A stretch of DNA of 64,000 bases, taken from positions 1-64,000 of the forward strand of contig LLCB01000016.1 of assembly GCA_001414345.1 (NCBI GenBank), written 5' to 3'. The position numbers and the translations under genes were made by a program. Position 1 is the first letter of the stretch. Each line of letters starts with the position of its first letter. The notes below the pieces were generated by a model. The model was not told where the DNA came from. It made no database searches and saw nothing but the letters and a program-made list of their open reading frames with translations. Of the stretch, positions 23,701-36,065 are shown piece by piece. This DNA is from Hymenoscyphus infarciens (Eukaryota; Ascomycota; Leotiomycetes; Helotiales; Helotiaceae).

Positions 23701-26060
23701 AATAATATCTAAAGTAGATATAAATTTAATAAGTTATATAAAATAGTTACTAAGGCTATATAATTTATAGAAGGCTTTTTAGTATATAGTATATCTAAGA
23801 GACTTAATATGTTTTTATAACTATCTATAATAGTAGTAATAGTAGCTATAGTTTAAGACTTCCTAGTCTAAATTTCCTTAATTATTATAGAAGATAATAT
23901 ATTCTTAATATCCTCTAAGAATAGTAGAACCTTTATAGTTAGAATTTTTCTACTACTAGGACATATCTCTAGTAAAGCCTTATATATAAAATATAATAGT
24001 ATACTTTTTCCTATTAACCTCTATCTCTATACTCTTATTAAGATCTTTTAAACTAGTAATACTATATATTACGTCCTCTAGATTACTAGCGTCTAGCTCT
24101 AAGATAAGTACGAATTAACTCGCTTACTTCTACTATTTAAGATAATTTATATAGTTAAGAGTTATATAGATACTAGTATAGCTATAATATATATTATAGT
24201 ATAAACTAAAATCATTAATAAAGTAAAGATATCTAAGAGATAATAAGGGCTTTAAAAGATTTATATAGAACTCTCTTCTATACTTAGTAATTTTATATTC
24301 TCTTCTTAGAGCTTCTAAATAGTAGGTAAAGTAAAAGGTTCTAGTAGCTAGATTAATAACATAGCGGATTCGGTTTATAGATAAGAGCTAAGGCTTAACT
24401 AAGAGTATATTAGTTTTAAAGCTATAGTCTATTACGACTTTAGAATAATAGGAAACGACTTAAGACTCTATAACTTAAACCTATCTATCTTTTATAAGAA
24501 AAGACTTAGTATCTTATATCTCTAATAAAAATTAGTCTTATATTTCTTTAACTTTTAGTATATTAACTTAGACTTTGTATTTCTCTCTTACTATTTTTAT
24601 ATTAGTAATAGCTTAAAGAAATAAGACCTTCTCTTCTTTAGTAAATTATAGGTTATTACTTTCGTTCTCCTATACTAAGAAAATACGTACTAAGTAAGTA
24701 TAACTTATATAATAAGTATAATTTTTAATATTATATTAGTAGATAATAAAGTTAGATAGGAATATTAGAGTACTATTAAAATACTTTATAAAATCTTCTA
24801 AGGTTAATCTATAAGAAGATACCTAGCCCTAACTATACTAAATCTTAGTTATAATATCTACTAACTTTACTATACTAAAAAAAAGCTTCTTATAAAGAGC
24901 TAGTATATTAAGAATTAAGTAGGCGAGGATAATAGAGTTAAACTAGTAAACCTATATAAATATAGATAAGTTGTTTCCGTCTATCTTAACTAAGGCTTTA
25001 AGAGAAGGTAACTGTTCTTATATAAAAGAGATCTTATAACATCTTTAAGGTAAGAGTAAAAGCTAGTGTTTAACGTCTTTTTTAAGTATTTTAACTATTC
25101 TTAGAAGGCGCTTAATATCTATAATATTTATAAGAGTTTATAATATCTTAAGAAGGTATAAGTATTATTAGTAGCTAATATTCTTATAAATATAAAAGAG
25201 GCTTATAGTAAGTATAAATTAATTAATATCTTTAAGCTCTCTTTAGTATAGGATTATCTTAGATCTATTAAGTAGGTTTAGCTCTTAGATAGACGATCTT
25301 CTTAATAGTAGTAGAGGTATTAATATTTAATTAAGTAATATAGTAAACGTAAGGCTATCTTTACCTCCTCTTCTTAGTACTCTTACTATTACCTATTTAG
25401 CTTCGTTCTCTAATTCTACTCTAGCTTTAATTACTATAAGCTATTTAGTAGTAATCTCTTTACTATTAATATTTATACTAAGTAATAGCTCTCTAGTAGC
25501 TATAAGAGTATCGTTACTTTTATCTTTATTAAGAAATCTTCTTAGAGCTATAGATATTCTCTATTAAAGTTAGAATTTAGAATTATTCTAGATAAGCGTC
25601 TTAACTTATAATAGTAGCTAATACTTTAGCTAGAACCTCTTTACTATCTACGTTATAGTTGTCTAAGCTCTTAATAAAATTTATTATAATATTACTATTA
25701 TATAATATATTAAGAGTAGAAGTTAAGGCTAAGAGAGAAGGCGATATAGATAGTAAAGCTAATAAGGTTATAGATATAGATGCTTTTCTTTTTATACTTA
25801 TAAGACTTCTATAGATTCCTAATATACTAATTAATATTAATTTCTTTTTCTATTTATAAGGATCTATAATAGTAATTATTTAGATAGATTTAAAGAAGAG
25901 GTTAAAAGTTAGGAAATAAGTTATTAGAGTAAAAGAAGATAGCTATAATAGAGTTTTAAGTGTTAAATAGTAAATAATATCTTAGAGAAAAGTATTAAAG
26001 TATCTAAAAGTCGAAAAAAGCACTTTTTTAAAGGCTTTAGCTATATGAAATTTTAAGAAT
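20800..26060 (-). pseudogene. Unassigned transposon-like coding remnant, RIP-degraded
   Basis: On the minus strand one frame at a time stays readable over long stretches if TAA/TAG are treated as former Gln/Trp codons. The best stretch is about 24.8-24.0 kb. It includes SFLIKDRQ-like and YYLEALRREYKITKYRREF, then a Leu/Tyr-rich segment with RYLYFINDF. I cannot assign a family with confidence; the pattern recalls unnamed transposon-associated fungal proteins. No TIR, LTR or reverse-transcriptase motif was found. The stretch is flanked on both sides by tandem arrays that share the anchor GTTTTTTCYTAATAAAT in the same orientation. It may therefore be one element with repeat-bearing ends. Confidence 0.4.
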
Positions 26061-26071
26061 AGAAATTAGTA

Positions 26072-26429
26072 GTTTTTTCCTAATAAATCACTAAGCTGTT
26101 CTTTAGAGACTTTTTATTAAGTTCTTAAAAGTAAAAAAGACTACTTTTTAAGAGGTAGTATACTAGACTTATAGAAAGCATAGAAATAGGATTAGTTTTT
26201 TTCTAATAAATTACTAAGCTATTTCTTAGAGACTTTTCGTTAAGTTCTTAAAAGTAAAAAAGGCTACTTTTTAAGAGACGATATATTAGATTTATAGAAA
26301 GTATAGAAATAGGATTAGTTTTTTCCTAATAAATTACTAAGAGACTTTTTATTAAGTTCTTAAAAGTGAAAAAGGCTACTTTTTAAGAGGCGGTATACTA
26401 GACTTATAGAAAGTATAGAAATAGAATTA
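26072..26429. repeat. Tandem repeats with a 123-bp period
   Basis: The anchor GTTTTTTCCTAATAAATYAC recurs at 26,072, 26,195 and 26,318 (123-bp steps), with a last shortened step to 26,430. Units share AAGTTCTTAAAAGTAAAAAA and CTACTTTTTAAGAG. The anchor resembles that of the 189-bp repeats at 20.2-20.8 kb. Confidence 0.88.
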
Positions 26430-29226
26430 GTTTTTCCTAATAAAACGCGTTATCTTAACTTAGTAAAATCAATACTTACTTTTAGAGTAAGAGTTTAGAG
26501 TTAGAGTAAGCTATTTATTAATTTTAAAATATAAAAAAAATATATAGTAGAAAAGACGCCGCTCTCTAGGTTAGATTAGATGTTTAAGTCTATTAAGTCT
26601 TAAAAGCTTAAAAATTACTAGTATTATTATATAAAAAGGGGAATAAATATAGTAGTAGAGAAAGTTCTAGGTTAGGTTATATAAGGCTATTTATAAAATA
26701 AGAAATTAGTAAGTAAATTTAGCTAATCTAATATTTTAATAAGAGAATATAAATCGATTAACTAGAAATTTTTCTATATCTCTCTACTATTATAACTTAG
26801 TAGGTTAGTAGAGAGATAAGTAATATCTCTTTTCTTTTTTTACTTTTTTTTTATTTAATTTTATATTACTTTATAAAGGCTAGGCTATAGATAATAGTCT
26901 ATATACTATCTACCTAATTCCTACTTTCTACTATCTACTATCTTCTTTTCTTTTTAATAATACTAACTCTACGATTCCTATTCTCTGCTCTATATATTAT
27001 ATCACTATTATTATAGCTTATAGATATTATTATATAAATTCTTAAAATAATTATTCTTTAGAAACCTATCTAAATCTATATCTATAATATTCTAAGGCTA
27101 CTTATAGGTTTTCTCTACCTTCTACTCTACTAGACTATATCTCCTATACTTAGTAAGATACTCTATATATTAGTACTATATTATCTTCTAATCGAGCTTC
27201 TTAGTAGGAAGCTACTATAATGTTTTAAGAATAGCCTAAATAATTACTAGATACTAGTACTACTACTATACTTAAATTAAACTCTAGTATTATAGTAAAG
27301 TCTCTTAAAGATAGAGTTTATATAAATATAAAGAACCTAGTAAAGAGGAAGAGAGGTATAAAGAAGAGCCTAATTAAGAAGGACTCTTTTATAGAAGATA
27401 AGAATAACCTAGGAGAGATTACTATACTTAAAAGTAATAAATAGAAGCTGTTTCTAGCTAAATATAATTAAGAGACTATATAGAACTATTTCCTCTTATA
27501 GATAAATAGCTTTTTACTCTTTCTTCTTCCTACTCTTATTAAGGATTATAAGATTTTAGTTAGTAATATTATATATAAAATAATTAAGAAACGTATCTTA
27601 GCCTTATATAATTATTTTTAAAGCTTAACTATTAAGGCTATTAAAGTAGAATTAAGTTAATTTATCTTCCTACCTTCTTTTACTAACTTCTTTACTTTAG
27701 AAGTATATCTAAAAGATTATTAATCTTAAGAAAGCTATAGCTATAGCTACTAAATAAACCGTAGACCTTAAAGCTAGTATCTCTATTACTCTTACTAATA
27801 CGAAGATACTTAAAGCTATTTATAAATTCTTTCTAGATAACTATTTATAGAAGAACTTTAAGAAAGTTATATATTTTATATATCTATATATTAAGTATAA
27901 GGAGTATAACTCGTAAGCTATTTAGTATATAGAATTAATTCATATTATAATCTATATACGAATTTAGCTCTATATATAATAGCTTATAACGCCTACTCGA
28001 ACTACTTATAAGAATTTAGATAAGAAGATCTTTACGTTTATAAAAAGCCTTATCCTTAGAGCTAGAGAAGAGTTTAATAATATTTACTATACTATATAGA
28101 CTAAGTTACCTAGGAAGTTACTTAAGTAGAAAGAGATTAAAAACAAAGTCGATAATATAGTAGTTATTAGTAATTAGTAGTTTAAAACCTGTCCTTACTT
28201 AGAAGAAACTAATAAAGAAAAGGAGCGTTATAAGATATACGCTCTATTACTATTAAATCTAGAGATACTAGAGAATTATACTACTTTTAAAGGTAATAGT
28301 ACTACTCTCTTTATTTAAAGTTGTTTTTAGATTATAGTAATATAGTCTTTAAGAGAGTTAAAGACTATTCTTTTTCTTATACTTATAATTTTACTATTAG
28401 TAGATATTAGTTACTTTATAGATTTTATAATATAATATCTATCTTTGTAGTATTTTTTAAAAGCGTTTTTTCTTATTAATAATATAAGAAAAACATATAA
28501 GATAAAGATTAAGAAGTATATAATAATTAATAGAGATTTAATAGATACTTTACTTAAAGCTTTAGAAACATATCTAGAGATTAGCTTAAAAGCTTCTAAG
28601 TTACTACTTTATATAATAAAATAAAGAGAATAATACTATATATAGAGTCTTTCTTTAGTATTAAAAAATTCTAGCCTTATACTAGAATCTTATTATTTAT
28701 ATAATAAAGTTAAAAGAGATAGAAGATGTTTTTAGAAAAGTAGTATACTATTCTTTATATCTTTATAAGATATTATACTAACTTATTTAGAATACTTACG
28801 AATTCTTACTATACTTAGTAATATATTATAAGCTCTAGATAAATAGAAAAGTAAGAGGTTATATAATTATAATATATAAAGAGGCCTTATATCTCTCTCT
28901 TTAAAGACTTTTCTAAATAATACGCTATAAAGATAGAGAATATTTAGCCTTTAATATAGTAGTATACTAGCCGGAGTTATAAAGACGGGAATCTTAGTTA
29001 CTCTTACTTAATCGTTATTAATTTATTTATAATATATACTCTACTATTACTAATACCTTTATTAGTATATAGATAATTTATAACTAATATGACTTACTCT
29101 TAAAAAGTATCTTAAAGAGGGAGTTTTTAATAGAGTATTCTCTTACTTTAGGTTATTCTATAATATAGGCTTAGGTAGAGATAATAGAACTTATCTTAAA
29201 AGGTAGATAATAGAAAGAGTAAAGCA
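26430..29226 (+). pseudogene. Unassigned RIP-degraded coding remnant
   Basis: On the plus strand, from about 27.25 kb, a frame with Lys/Arg-rich segments is readable through frequent TAA/TAG. About 28.70-29.20 kb gives another readable stretch (for example FLNNTL and a YTSRSYKDGNL-like segment). I recognise no domain and cannot say whether this is a transposon or a former host gene. The pattern of stops is that of RIP. Confidence 0.35.
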
Positions 29227-29231
29227 GATAG

Positions 29232-29387
29232 TATAATAACAAGGTAGGAGTAGAGTAGAAAAGTAGTCTATTCGTGGTTATTAACGCGAAAACTAAAGGT
29301 AAAGAGCGAAGATAGCTCTAAACGATGCTAATATATAGGATTCTGCTAAGCGGTAAGGAGTTATATAATAGGTCTGAAACCGTTACA
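29232..29387 (+). repeat. Left LTR of the outer element (156 bp)
   Basis: It starts TATAATAAC (TG mutated to TA) and ends GAAACCGTTACA. It is more heavily RIP-mutated than its partner at 36,066-36,221. Confidence 0.93.
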
Positions 29388-29746
29388 TTTCCCTCTCTTT
29401 AGTAGAGCTCGCCCTCGAGCTCTATAGAAACCTATATACTTGTCTATCTATATATCCTTTCTTTTACTAAGATAGCCGTGAGATGCTAGCTCTATAAGAG
29501 TAGTAAGGTACTAGCTCTATATAAGTAGTAAGATACTAGCTATACGCTAAGTTACTTAAAACTCTCTATATTTGCTCTCTAATACTAATCTATATAATCT
29601 GCTAAGCGACTAGTATATACTTCTACGATTTTATCGATTTCTAAAGTATAGGCTTTAAGAGCTTTCGAAATATTAGAAGAAGAAGGAGGTTTCGAGAGTT
29701 ATTAGAAAACAATATAGCTAAAAGTAAGAAGGTCTACTTAAAAGAC

Positions 29747-30223
29747 TATAACGGCACGAAATATATACAACTATAGTAGAGGTATATAGGAGTGCGTATA
29801 GTAGAATAACGTATATAGATACTAGGCTCTAATATAGAAGAAAATAATAACTGTCTCTCTACTATACTGAATATAAACGTCTATATATAAGAAGGTTAGA
29901 AGCTTCTAAGTTCTGATAATAATAATAACCGAGCCCTGTCTAATATAGCTAATACTAAACAATAAGAGCTGAAAAGCTAAATATATAACCTCTAATCCTT
30001 TAGAAAGCTAAATATATAATATCTAAACCTTAATCTCTTCTATATATAAATATTGAATATTAATACCTTTAGTACTTCGCTTATATAAGTATTAGTTATT
30101 TATAATCTTAGCCTTAGGAGTATTAGAGGTATTAGTACTACTTAGAGGTATTAGCAGTTTTATAAATATTGATAATTTAGGATAGTACTATTATATAATA
30201 ATCTAGGATAGTATACTATTATA
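29747..30223 (+). repeat. Left LTR of the nested element (477 bp)
   Basis: It starts TATAACGGCACGAAATAT and ends GTATACTATTATA (terminal CA to TA). It retains more CA/TG than the right copy, for example GGCACG here versus TAGCACG there. Confidence 0.94.
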
Positions 30224-32520
30224 TCCTCTCTCCTTTAAAAAGACTTGTCTCGAGTCTTTAGTAGTCGATTGGTATAGTATCGGGTTAATTAAAGTATTAA
30301 TTATCTCTTTATTATAAAGAATATAATTTATCTACTATTATAGTATATAGTAGTTAGTGTAGGGTTAGTAGCTAGTAGTATTATTATTTAAGAGCTAATT
30401 ACTCTTTATTTACTACTATATAAGTATACTATATAATAATAGAATGTAAACAGAAGAGAGGCTAATAATTAGCTATTAAGTAGAAAGTAGTACACTACTA
30501 TAGAGTTGTCTTATTCTTACTATTATTATATATTATAATAGTAATTATTAAGTAATAAATAATAATTATAAAGTAATAGCTATTATTATAAGTAGTATAT
30601 TAGTAAGCGACTTTTCTCTAATTCTAACTTCTCTTCTTCTTTTCTTTTTATTTAAATAATATAAATAATAAGAATACCTTCTAATTAGGTATATCCTTAT
30701 ATACTAACTTATCTCTTAAAACATATATATATATTATATATATATATATAAAAGTAAGTTCTTCCCTTCTTAATTAGACCTAATTTAAGGCTAATCTAAT
30801 ATAGTAAAATACCTCTTCTATATTCTCCTAGTACACTTCTAGCTACCTACTAAGTCTACTATATTTAGTGCTTTTAAGTAAAATCTTAGAATAGAGATTA
30901 TATATATACTTTTAAGAAGTTAAAGTTAAAGAAGTATAAGTACTATATAGAGTAGAATACTATATATATTCTAGTAAGTTTAATCCTAAATATATACTAA
31001 ATCTGTTCTAACTTAAGTAGTTGCTATAGTTTATTAAGAAGGAGTTTAGTAAGCTTTAGGGTAAGGAGGAGAAGAGGGAGGTTAAGAAGGCTATAAAGGC
31101 CTTAGATAAGGTATTAGTTGTTACTAGTATAGAGGTACTAAAGAATAGCTTAGAGGTGTAGTTTACCCTTCTAGAGAAGACTTAGGCGCTTTATGCTAAG
31201 GTTACTATAAGTACCCCTTACTTATTAGAGGGGTTTTAGTTACTAATATTTAACAGTCCTTACGCTGTGCTATAGAGGGTAGGACCTTTGTCTAAACCTA
31301 GGTTTAGGTTCTCTTTAAGGCTTACCTAAAGAGTTTATAAGCGTTCTCTCTAAAGCTGGTTATAAGAGGTCGCTAAGGTAAGAAGCGTTCTTATAAGGAG
31401 GAGGTAGTAGAGAAAGAGCCGATTTAGGCTCCTTATACTTAGAAGGGTAGAGAGGAGGATAATAAGTCGAAGAAAGAAGAGGCTATAACCTAGGAAGGGT
31501 TAGTAGGCTCTATTTTAGTAGTAACTTAGTCTTAGTTCTTCACTTTATTAATTTCAAACATTCTCACTAGTTGGTGTTTTATCTCAGGTTTTTATCATAA
31601 GTTCCTTATCAAAGGTAACTAGAATTAGAGAGTATTAATAGAGTTATAAATTAACTCTTTTACCTAATTCTTATCTAATTCTCATATGTTAAGCTATTTA
31701 GAGAGGTGTTGGAGTAGTCCTAGCTCTTCTAGATATTTAGTATAAAAGTCTCTTAGACGATATAGTAAACCCTGAAAATTATCTATAAGATACTAAGCAG
31801 GATCTGAATCATATCTAACTAAGTTCGTAGATACTTATAAAAGAGACTTCGTTTTTAAATCCTTTAATATTAAGTATAAGTATTCTCGTCTACTAAAAGA
31901 GTGTAGTCTGATCCTGTCTAGTAGGTTGGAAAAAGTTTAAAGTTTAAAAAGTTTAAAAAGTATAAAAAATTTAAAACAGAGACAGAGGCGAATTCAGAAT
32001 AGAGTTAGAAGTCGTTTAGTTAAGAAGCAGTAAGAACTTAGTTAAGAGCTTACTTTAAGAGCGTACTGATTTGTATCTAATTTGAATTACTAAAAGAATA
32101 TAGGTCTAAAAAAGTTTAGAATAAAGTTAGAAGCGAATTTAGATTAGAGTTAGAGGCGAATATTAAGAGGTAAAGTTATAGGTGATAGTAATATCTTAGC
32201 TAAGAGTTTACTTTAAGAGTATACTAATTTAGATCTAATTCAAATTTAAAAAAAACATCTAGTATACTAGATATAAAAGAAAGTAAGTTTATCTAAACTT
32301 AGATTAGTAAGGACTTAGAATAAAGTTAGAAACAAAGAGTTAATAATATTATAGATAGTAATAACTTAGCTAAGAGGTTACTATCCTTTTAAGAGTGTAC
32401 TAATTTATATCTAAGTCGAATTCAGATAAAAAAAAAAAAAAAGAACTTCTAGCTCTACTAGAAGTAAAAGAAAGTAAGAAAGTAACAACTATAAGACTCT
32501 ATACTAGAGTCGGTAAGGTT

Positions 32521-32770
32521 TCAGCTAGTCAAAAGAACTTAGTACCAAAGGTTATCAGAGTTTCGCCGTCCGAAGTTCGGGACAACAAAAGAAGAGGCAG
32601 TTTCGGCTAGTCAAAGGAGAAGTTAATACCGAATGTTTATCGAATTATCCGAGTAAACAGGGACAATAAAAGGGGGAGTCTCAGCTAGTTAAAACAAAAG
32701 AGTTATTACCGAAGTTATCAAAGTTGAAAAATGCTATCTAAAGTTCAGGACAACAAAAAGAGGTACAGTT
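32521..32770. repeat. Three tandem repeats of about 80 bp within the nested element
   Basis: The anchor TCAGCTAGTCAAA (or TCGGCTAGTCAAA, TCAGCTAGTTAAA) recurs at 32,521, 32,603 and 32,681. A truncated fourth copy begins at 32,771. Each unit ends with GGGACAACAAAAG-like sequence. Units are CA/TG-rich, so RIP is light here. Related modules (CTCTATACTAGAGTC, CTTCTAGCTCTACTAGAAG) recur at about 32,440 and 33,085. Confidence 0.8.
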
Positions 32771-34909
32771 TCAGGTACAACATTTATCAGTACTATCGTA
32801 GGAACTGTATTACTTAAGCTCGTAGGCCGCCTCGTTCCTTTTAGCAATTTAGGTCTAAATCGAGGTACTTAAGGACTTATTCGAAATCGTCTTCTAATTC
32901 CGATTCTACTTTAGAAGTGATAGAGAAAAAGTTTAAAGTAAAATTATAAAAGTTTAAAGTAGAGTTAGATAGTACTTAGTCGAGAAATAGTAATAACTTA
33001 GTTAAGAGCTTACTTCTTTGTTTTATTCTAATAAAAAGTGTATTTTAACTAACTTATATTTACTTTAAAAAGTTTAAATAAAAAAAGGAACTTCTAGCCT
33101 AGCTAGAAAAGTAAGAAAGACTCTATACTAGAGTTAGTAGGGTTTTAACTAGTTAAAGGATTTTGTTATCGAATGTTATTATAATACCTTATTCTCTTTA
33201 AGGTACTTAAGGACTTAATTATCTTCCGATTTTAAATTCTACTTCTAAAGTAGAGGACAATTAGCTATTATATTATAGGGAGTTTAGGGCTAAATTAGAT
33301 AAGGAGGGGGTATTTTAAACCGTAGTACTAATATCTCGTAACTTAGCGTTTTAGCGAGTCTCCTTATCTATAGCTAAAAGATTATTCACTATCTTAGCAA
33401 AGTTATAATTCTAGCGTCTCTTAATAGTAGTAGACGAGTTTTAGAGCTAAGGTGTAATCTTGTCCTATATATAAAAGAAGCTTTCCGATTCTAGTATCTC
33501 TCCGAGTATAGCCGTACTTGAAAAGTGACCTTTTGAAGTCGGTAAAAGTTTCTTTAGCATAATCTTCTCTTAATTCCACTTCTATCTCTTTTAACTTCTA
33601 TCTCTTTTAACCTTTATACTAGCGGCTAGGACTCGGTTTGTAACCGTAGTCTTTTAAATGTTCGCTAGTAGAGGTTTAAAGGGAGTTTAAAGTAGAGTTA
33701 GATAATGTTTAGTTAGGATTAAAGATAGCGATAACTTAGCTAAGAGCTTACTTCTTTAGTTCTAATAGAAAGCGTATTTTAACCGATTCGTATCCGATTC
33801 GAGGTTTAGGAAGTGGTAGGAAGTTTATTAGAGGTAGGGGCTTGTAAGCGAAAGAGGTCTAAACGTAGACTTTGAAAAGTAAAGGAGGGTTTAAACGAAG
33901 GTTTAAAAGAGGGGTTGAATCGGTAAGGGTTCAGAGATAGAGTGTTTTTGAGTTATTAACTTTATAGTTCGCTTATAATTATGTCTCTTATCTAACCAAT
34001 TGTTTTATCTTTTGTTTTTATACTGCTATCTTGTCTATATATCGTCTATATCTAAGAAGTCTTACTTATTATTTCATCGAGATCTTCTAGGTCTTAGTAT
34101 ACGATTATAGATCTAAGAGGGTTTAAAGGGTCTTTTAAAAAGGGGGGTAGCCTTAGAAGAGAGTTGTTAGAAGGCATTAGAGGTAGCTGCTCGTAGCTAA
34201 AAGAGGTATAAATTTAAGCTTAGAAGTAAGAGAGGGTTTAATCGAGGGTTCGAAAAAGGATTAGATCAGGGAGGGTTAGAAGACGAAGTGTTTTATTAAC
34301 TTTAAATTATAAGCTCGCTTATCTATCTTTCTAGCTTAGCTAGCTAATTCCTTATTTCTTAATTCTCTACTTCTAAAGCTTATATAACCGACTATATCTA
34401 GTCTATATTTAAGAAGTCCTACTAGTCTCTTTAACTATTGTTTTGTTAGGATCTTCTTAATCTTAGTATATAGGTGCTATTTAGGCGGCTTTTAGAAAGA
34501 GAGGTGGCCCTAGAAGGGCGTTTAACACCTTATAGCGGAACTAGGTTTAATATTTCAAAAATGCCGATTTAGAAGAAGGGGGGGGTAAGATTAGATTTAG
34601 AAGCCTTCTAGATAACTATTATAAGTTAGCTTATTTACTAAATCTAGGGTTATTAAGACTCTTAGGAAATACTTAGCGTATTCTAATCTCTTAACGTATA
34701 CTAAAACACGATTTATACTAGCTATCTATATAGATAATAAACTCTACTATTACTAGCTATCTAAGTAGTCTCTAATTACCTAGCTATATAAGAATGTCGT
34801 TATAATGTTCTAAATCAAGTATAAATCGACTTTTAAATAAGAAGTAGTAATAAGCTTAAAAAGAGATATTATTAAGGCTATTACTAGTAAAGAAGAGTTA
34901 TTATTTTTA

Positions 34910-35386
34910 TATAATAGCACGAAATATATATAACTATAGTAGAGGTATATAAGAATACGTATAGTAGAATAACGTATATAGATACTAGACTCTAATATAG
35001 AAGAAAATAATAACTATCTCTCTACTATACTAAATATAAACGTCTATATATAAGAAGGTTAGAAGCTTCTAAGTTCTGATAATAATAATAACCGAGCCCT
35101 GTCTAATATAGCTAATACTAAATAATAAGAGCTAAAAAGCTAAATATATAACCTCTGATTCTTTAGAAAGCTAAATATATAATATCTAAACCTTAATCCC
35201 TTTTATATATAAATATTAGACATTAATACCTTTAGCACTTCGCTTATATAAGTATCGGTTATTTATAATCTCGGCCCTAGAGGTATTAGAGGTATTAGCA
35301 CTACTTAGAGGTATTAGTAGTTTTACGAATGCCGACAATTTAGAATAGTACTATTATATAATAATCTAGGATAGTATGCTATTATA
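34910..35386 (+). repeat. Right LTR of the nested element (477 bp)
   Basis: Same length as the left LTR and alignable throughout. It starts TATAATAGCACGAAATAT and ends GTATGCTATTATA. It is followed by the target duplication AAGAC. Confidence 0.94.
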
Positions 35387-35609
35387 AAGACTTCTTTTAT
35401 CAGAGCGTAGAGAGGCTTCTTAATAGTAGAAGGCTTAGATTAACTAATAACGAGCTAGATAAGCTATCTTATTAAAGCGTCGATTACGCGAGTATATTAA
35501 TATTTCTTCTTAATAAGAGAGCTAAATTTATATACTTAGTATACGATGTTAGAGTCTATTATTAAAGTAGTTAGATACTAGCTATTTGAAGAGAGAGAGG
35601 AGGGGGTTC

Positions 35610-36020
35610 GTAGACGCTAGAGAGAGGGGATCCGAAGATACTAGAGAGGGGGATCTAAAGATACTAGAGAGAGGGATCCGAAGACGCTAGAGAGAGGGAT
35701 CCAAAGATGCTAATTTAGGAGTTACTAGCGAGGGGTCTAGAAAGCTGTTTTTAAAGAGGTTCGCAGAGTCGGCGGCAGAGAGGCTAGAATAGAAGTCCGT
35801 AGACGCTAGAGAGAGAGATCTAAAGATGCTAAAAAGGGGGTCCGTAGACGCTAGAGAGAGGGATCCGAAGATGCTAGATAGAGGTTAGATACTAGAAGGA
35901 GGGGATCCGAAGCTAGAGAGGGGTCTTAAGCTAGGTATTAATTCGAGAGTCGCTGGCGAGGGGTCTAGGAAGCCGTTTTTAAAGGGGTTCGTAGAGTTAG
36001 TAGTAGAGAGGCTAGAATAG
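35610..36020. repeat. Short tandem repeats in the 3' interior of the outer element
   Basis: A 23-24 bp unit, roughly ACGCTAGAGAGAGGGATCCG plus AAG, is repeated at 35,617, 35,641, 35,664 and 35,687, and again at about 35,805-35,870. In addition an 80-bp block (GCGAGGGGTCTAG ... GAGGCTAGAATAGAAGT) occurs twice, at about 35,715-35,792 and 35,945-36,023. Confidence 0.8.
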
Positions 36021-36065
36021 AAGTGAGATTAAGAAGCCTAATAAGAAGAGTAACCTTTAGTTTAA

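Larger units (their letters stand above)
29747..35386 (+). mobile_element. Nested LTR retroelement (5,640 bp) inserted in the outer element
   Basis: Direct repeats of 477 bp (29,747-30,223 and 34,910-35,386) are flanked by identical 5-bp duplications AAGAC (29,742-29,746 and 35,387-35,391). The 4.7-kb interior has one gag-like readable frame on the plus strand at about 30.99-31.52 kb (Lys/Glu-rich helical stretch including VLVVTSIEVLKNSLEV, then Arg-rich). The remainder, about 31.56-34.9 kb, is mostly repetitive and contains no reverse transcriptase or integrase motif that I can recognise. RIP is only partial: CA/TG persist in the left LTR and between 31.5 and 34.3 kb. It inserted after the outer element, so it is the younger of the two. 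It may be a LARD-like non-autonomous element. Confidence 0.92.

Noticed and set aside
29747..35386. Single large LTR element using the 156-bp and 477-bp repeats together
   Set aside because: Each repeat pair has its own exact target-site duplication, which requires two separate insertions.
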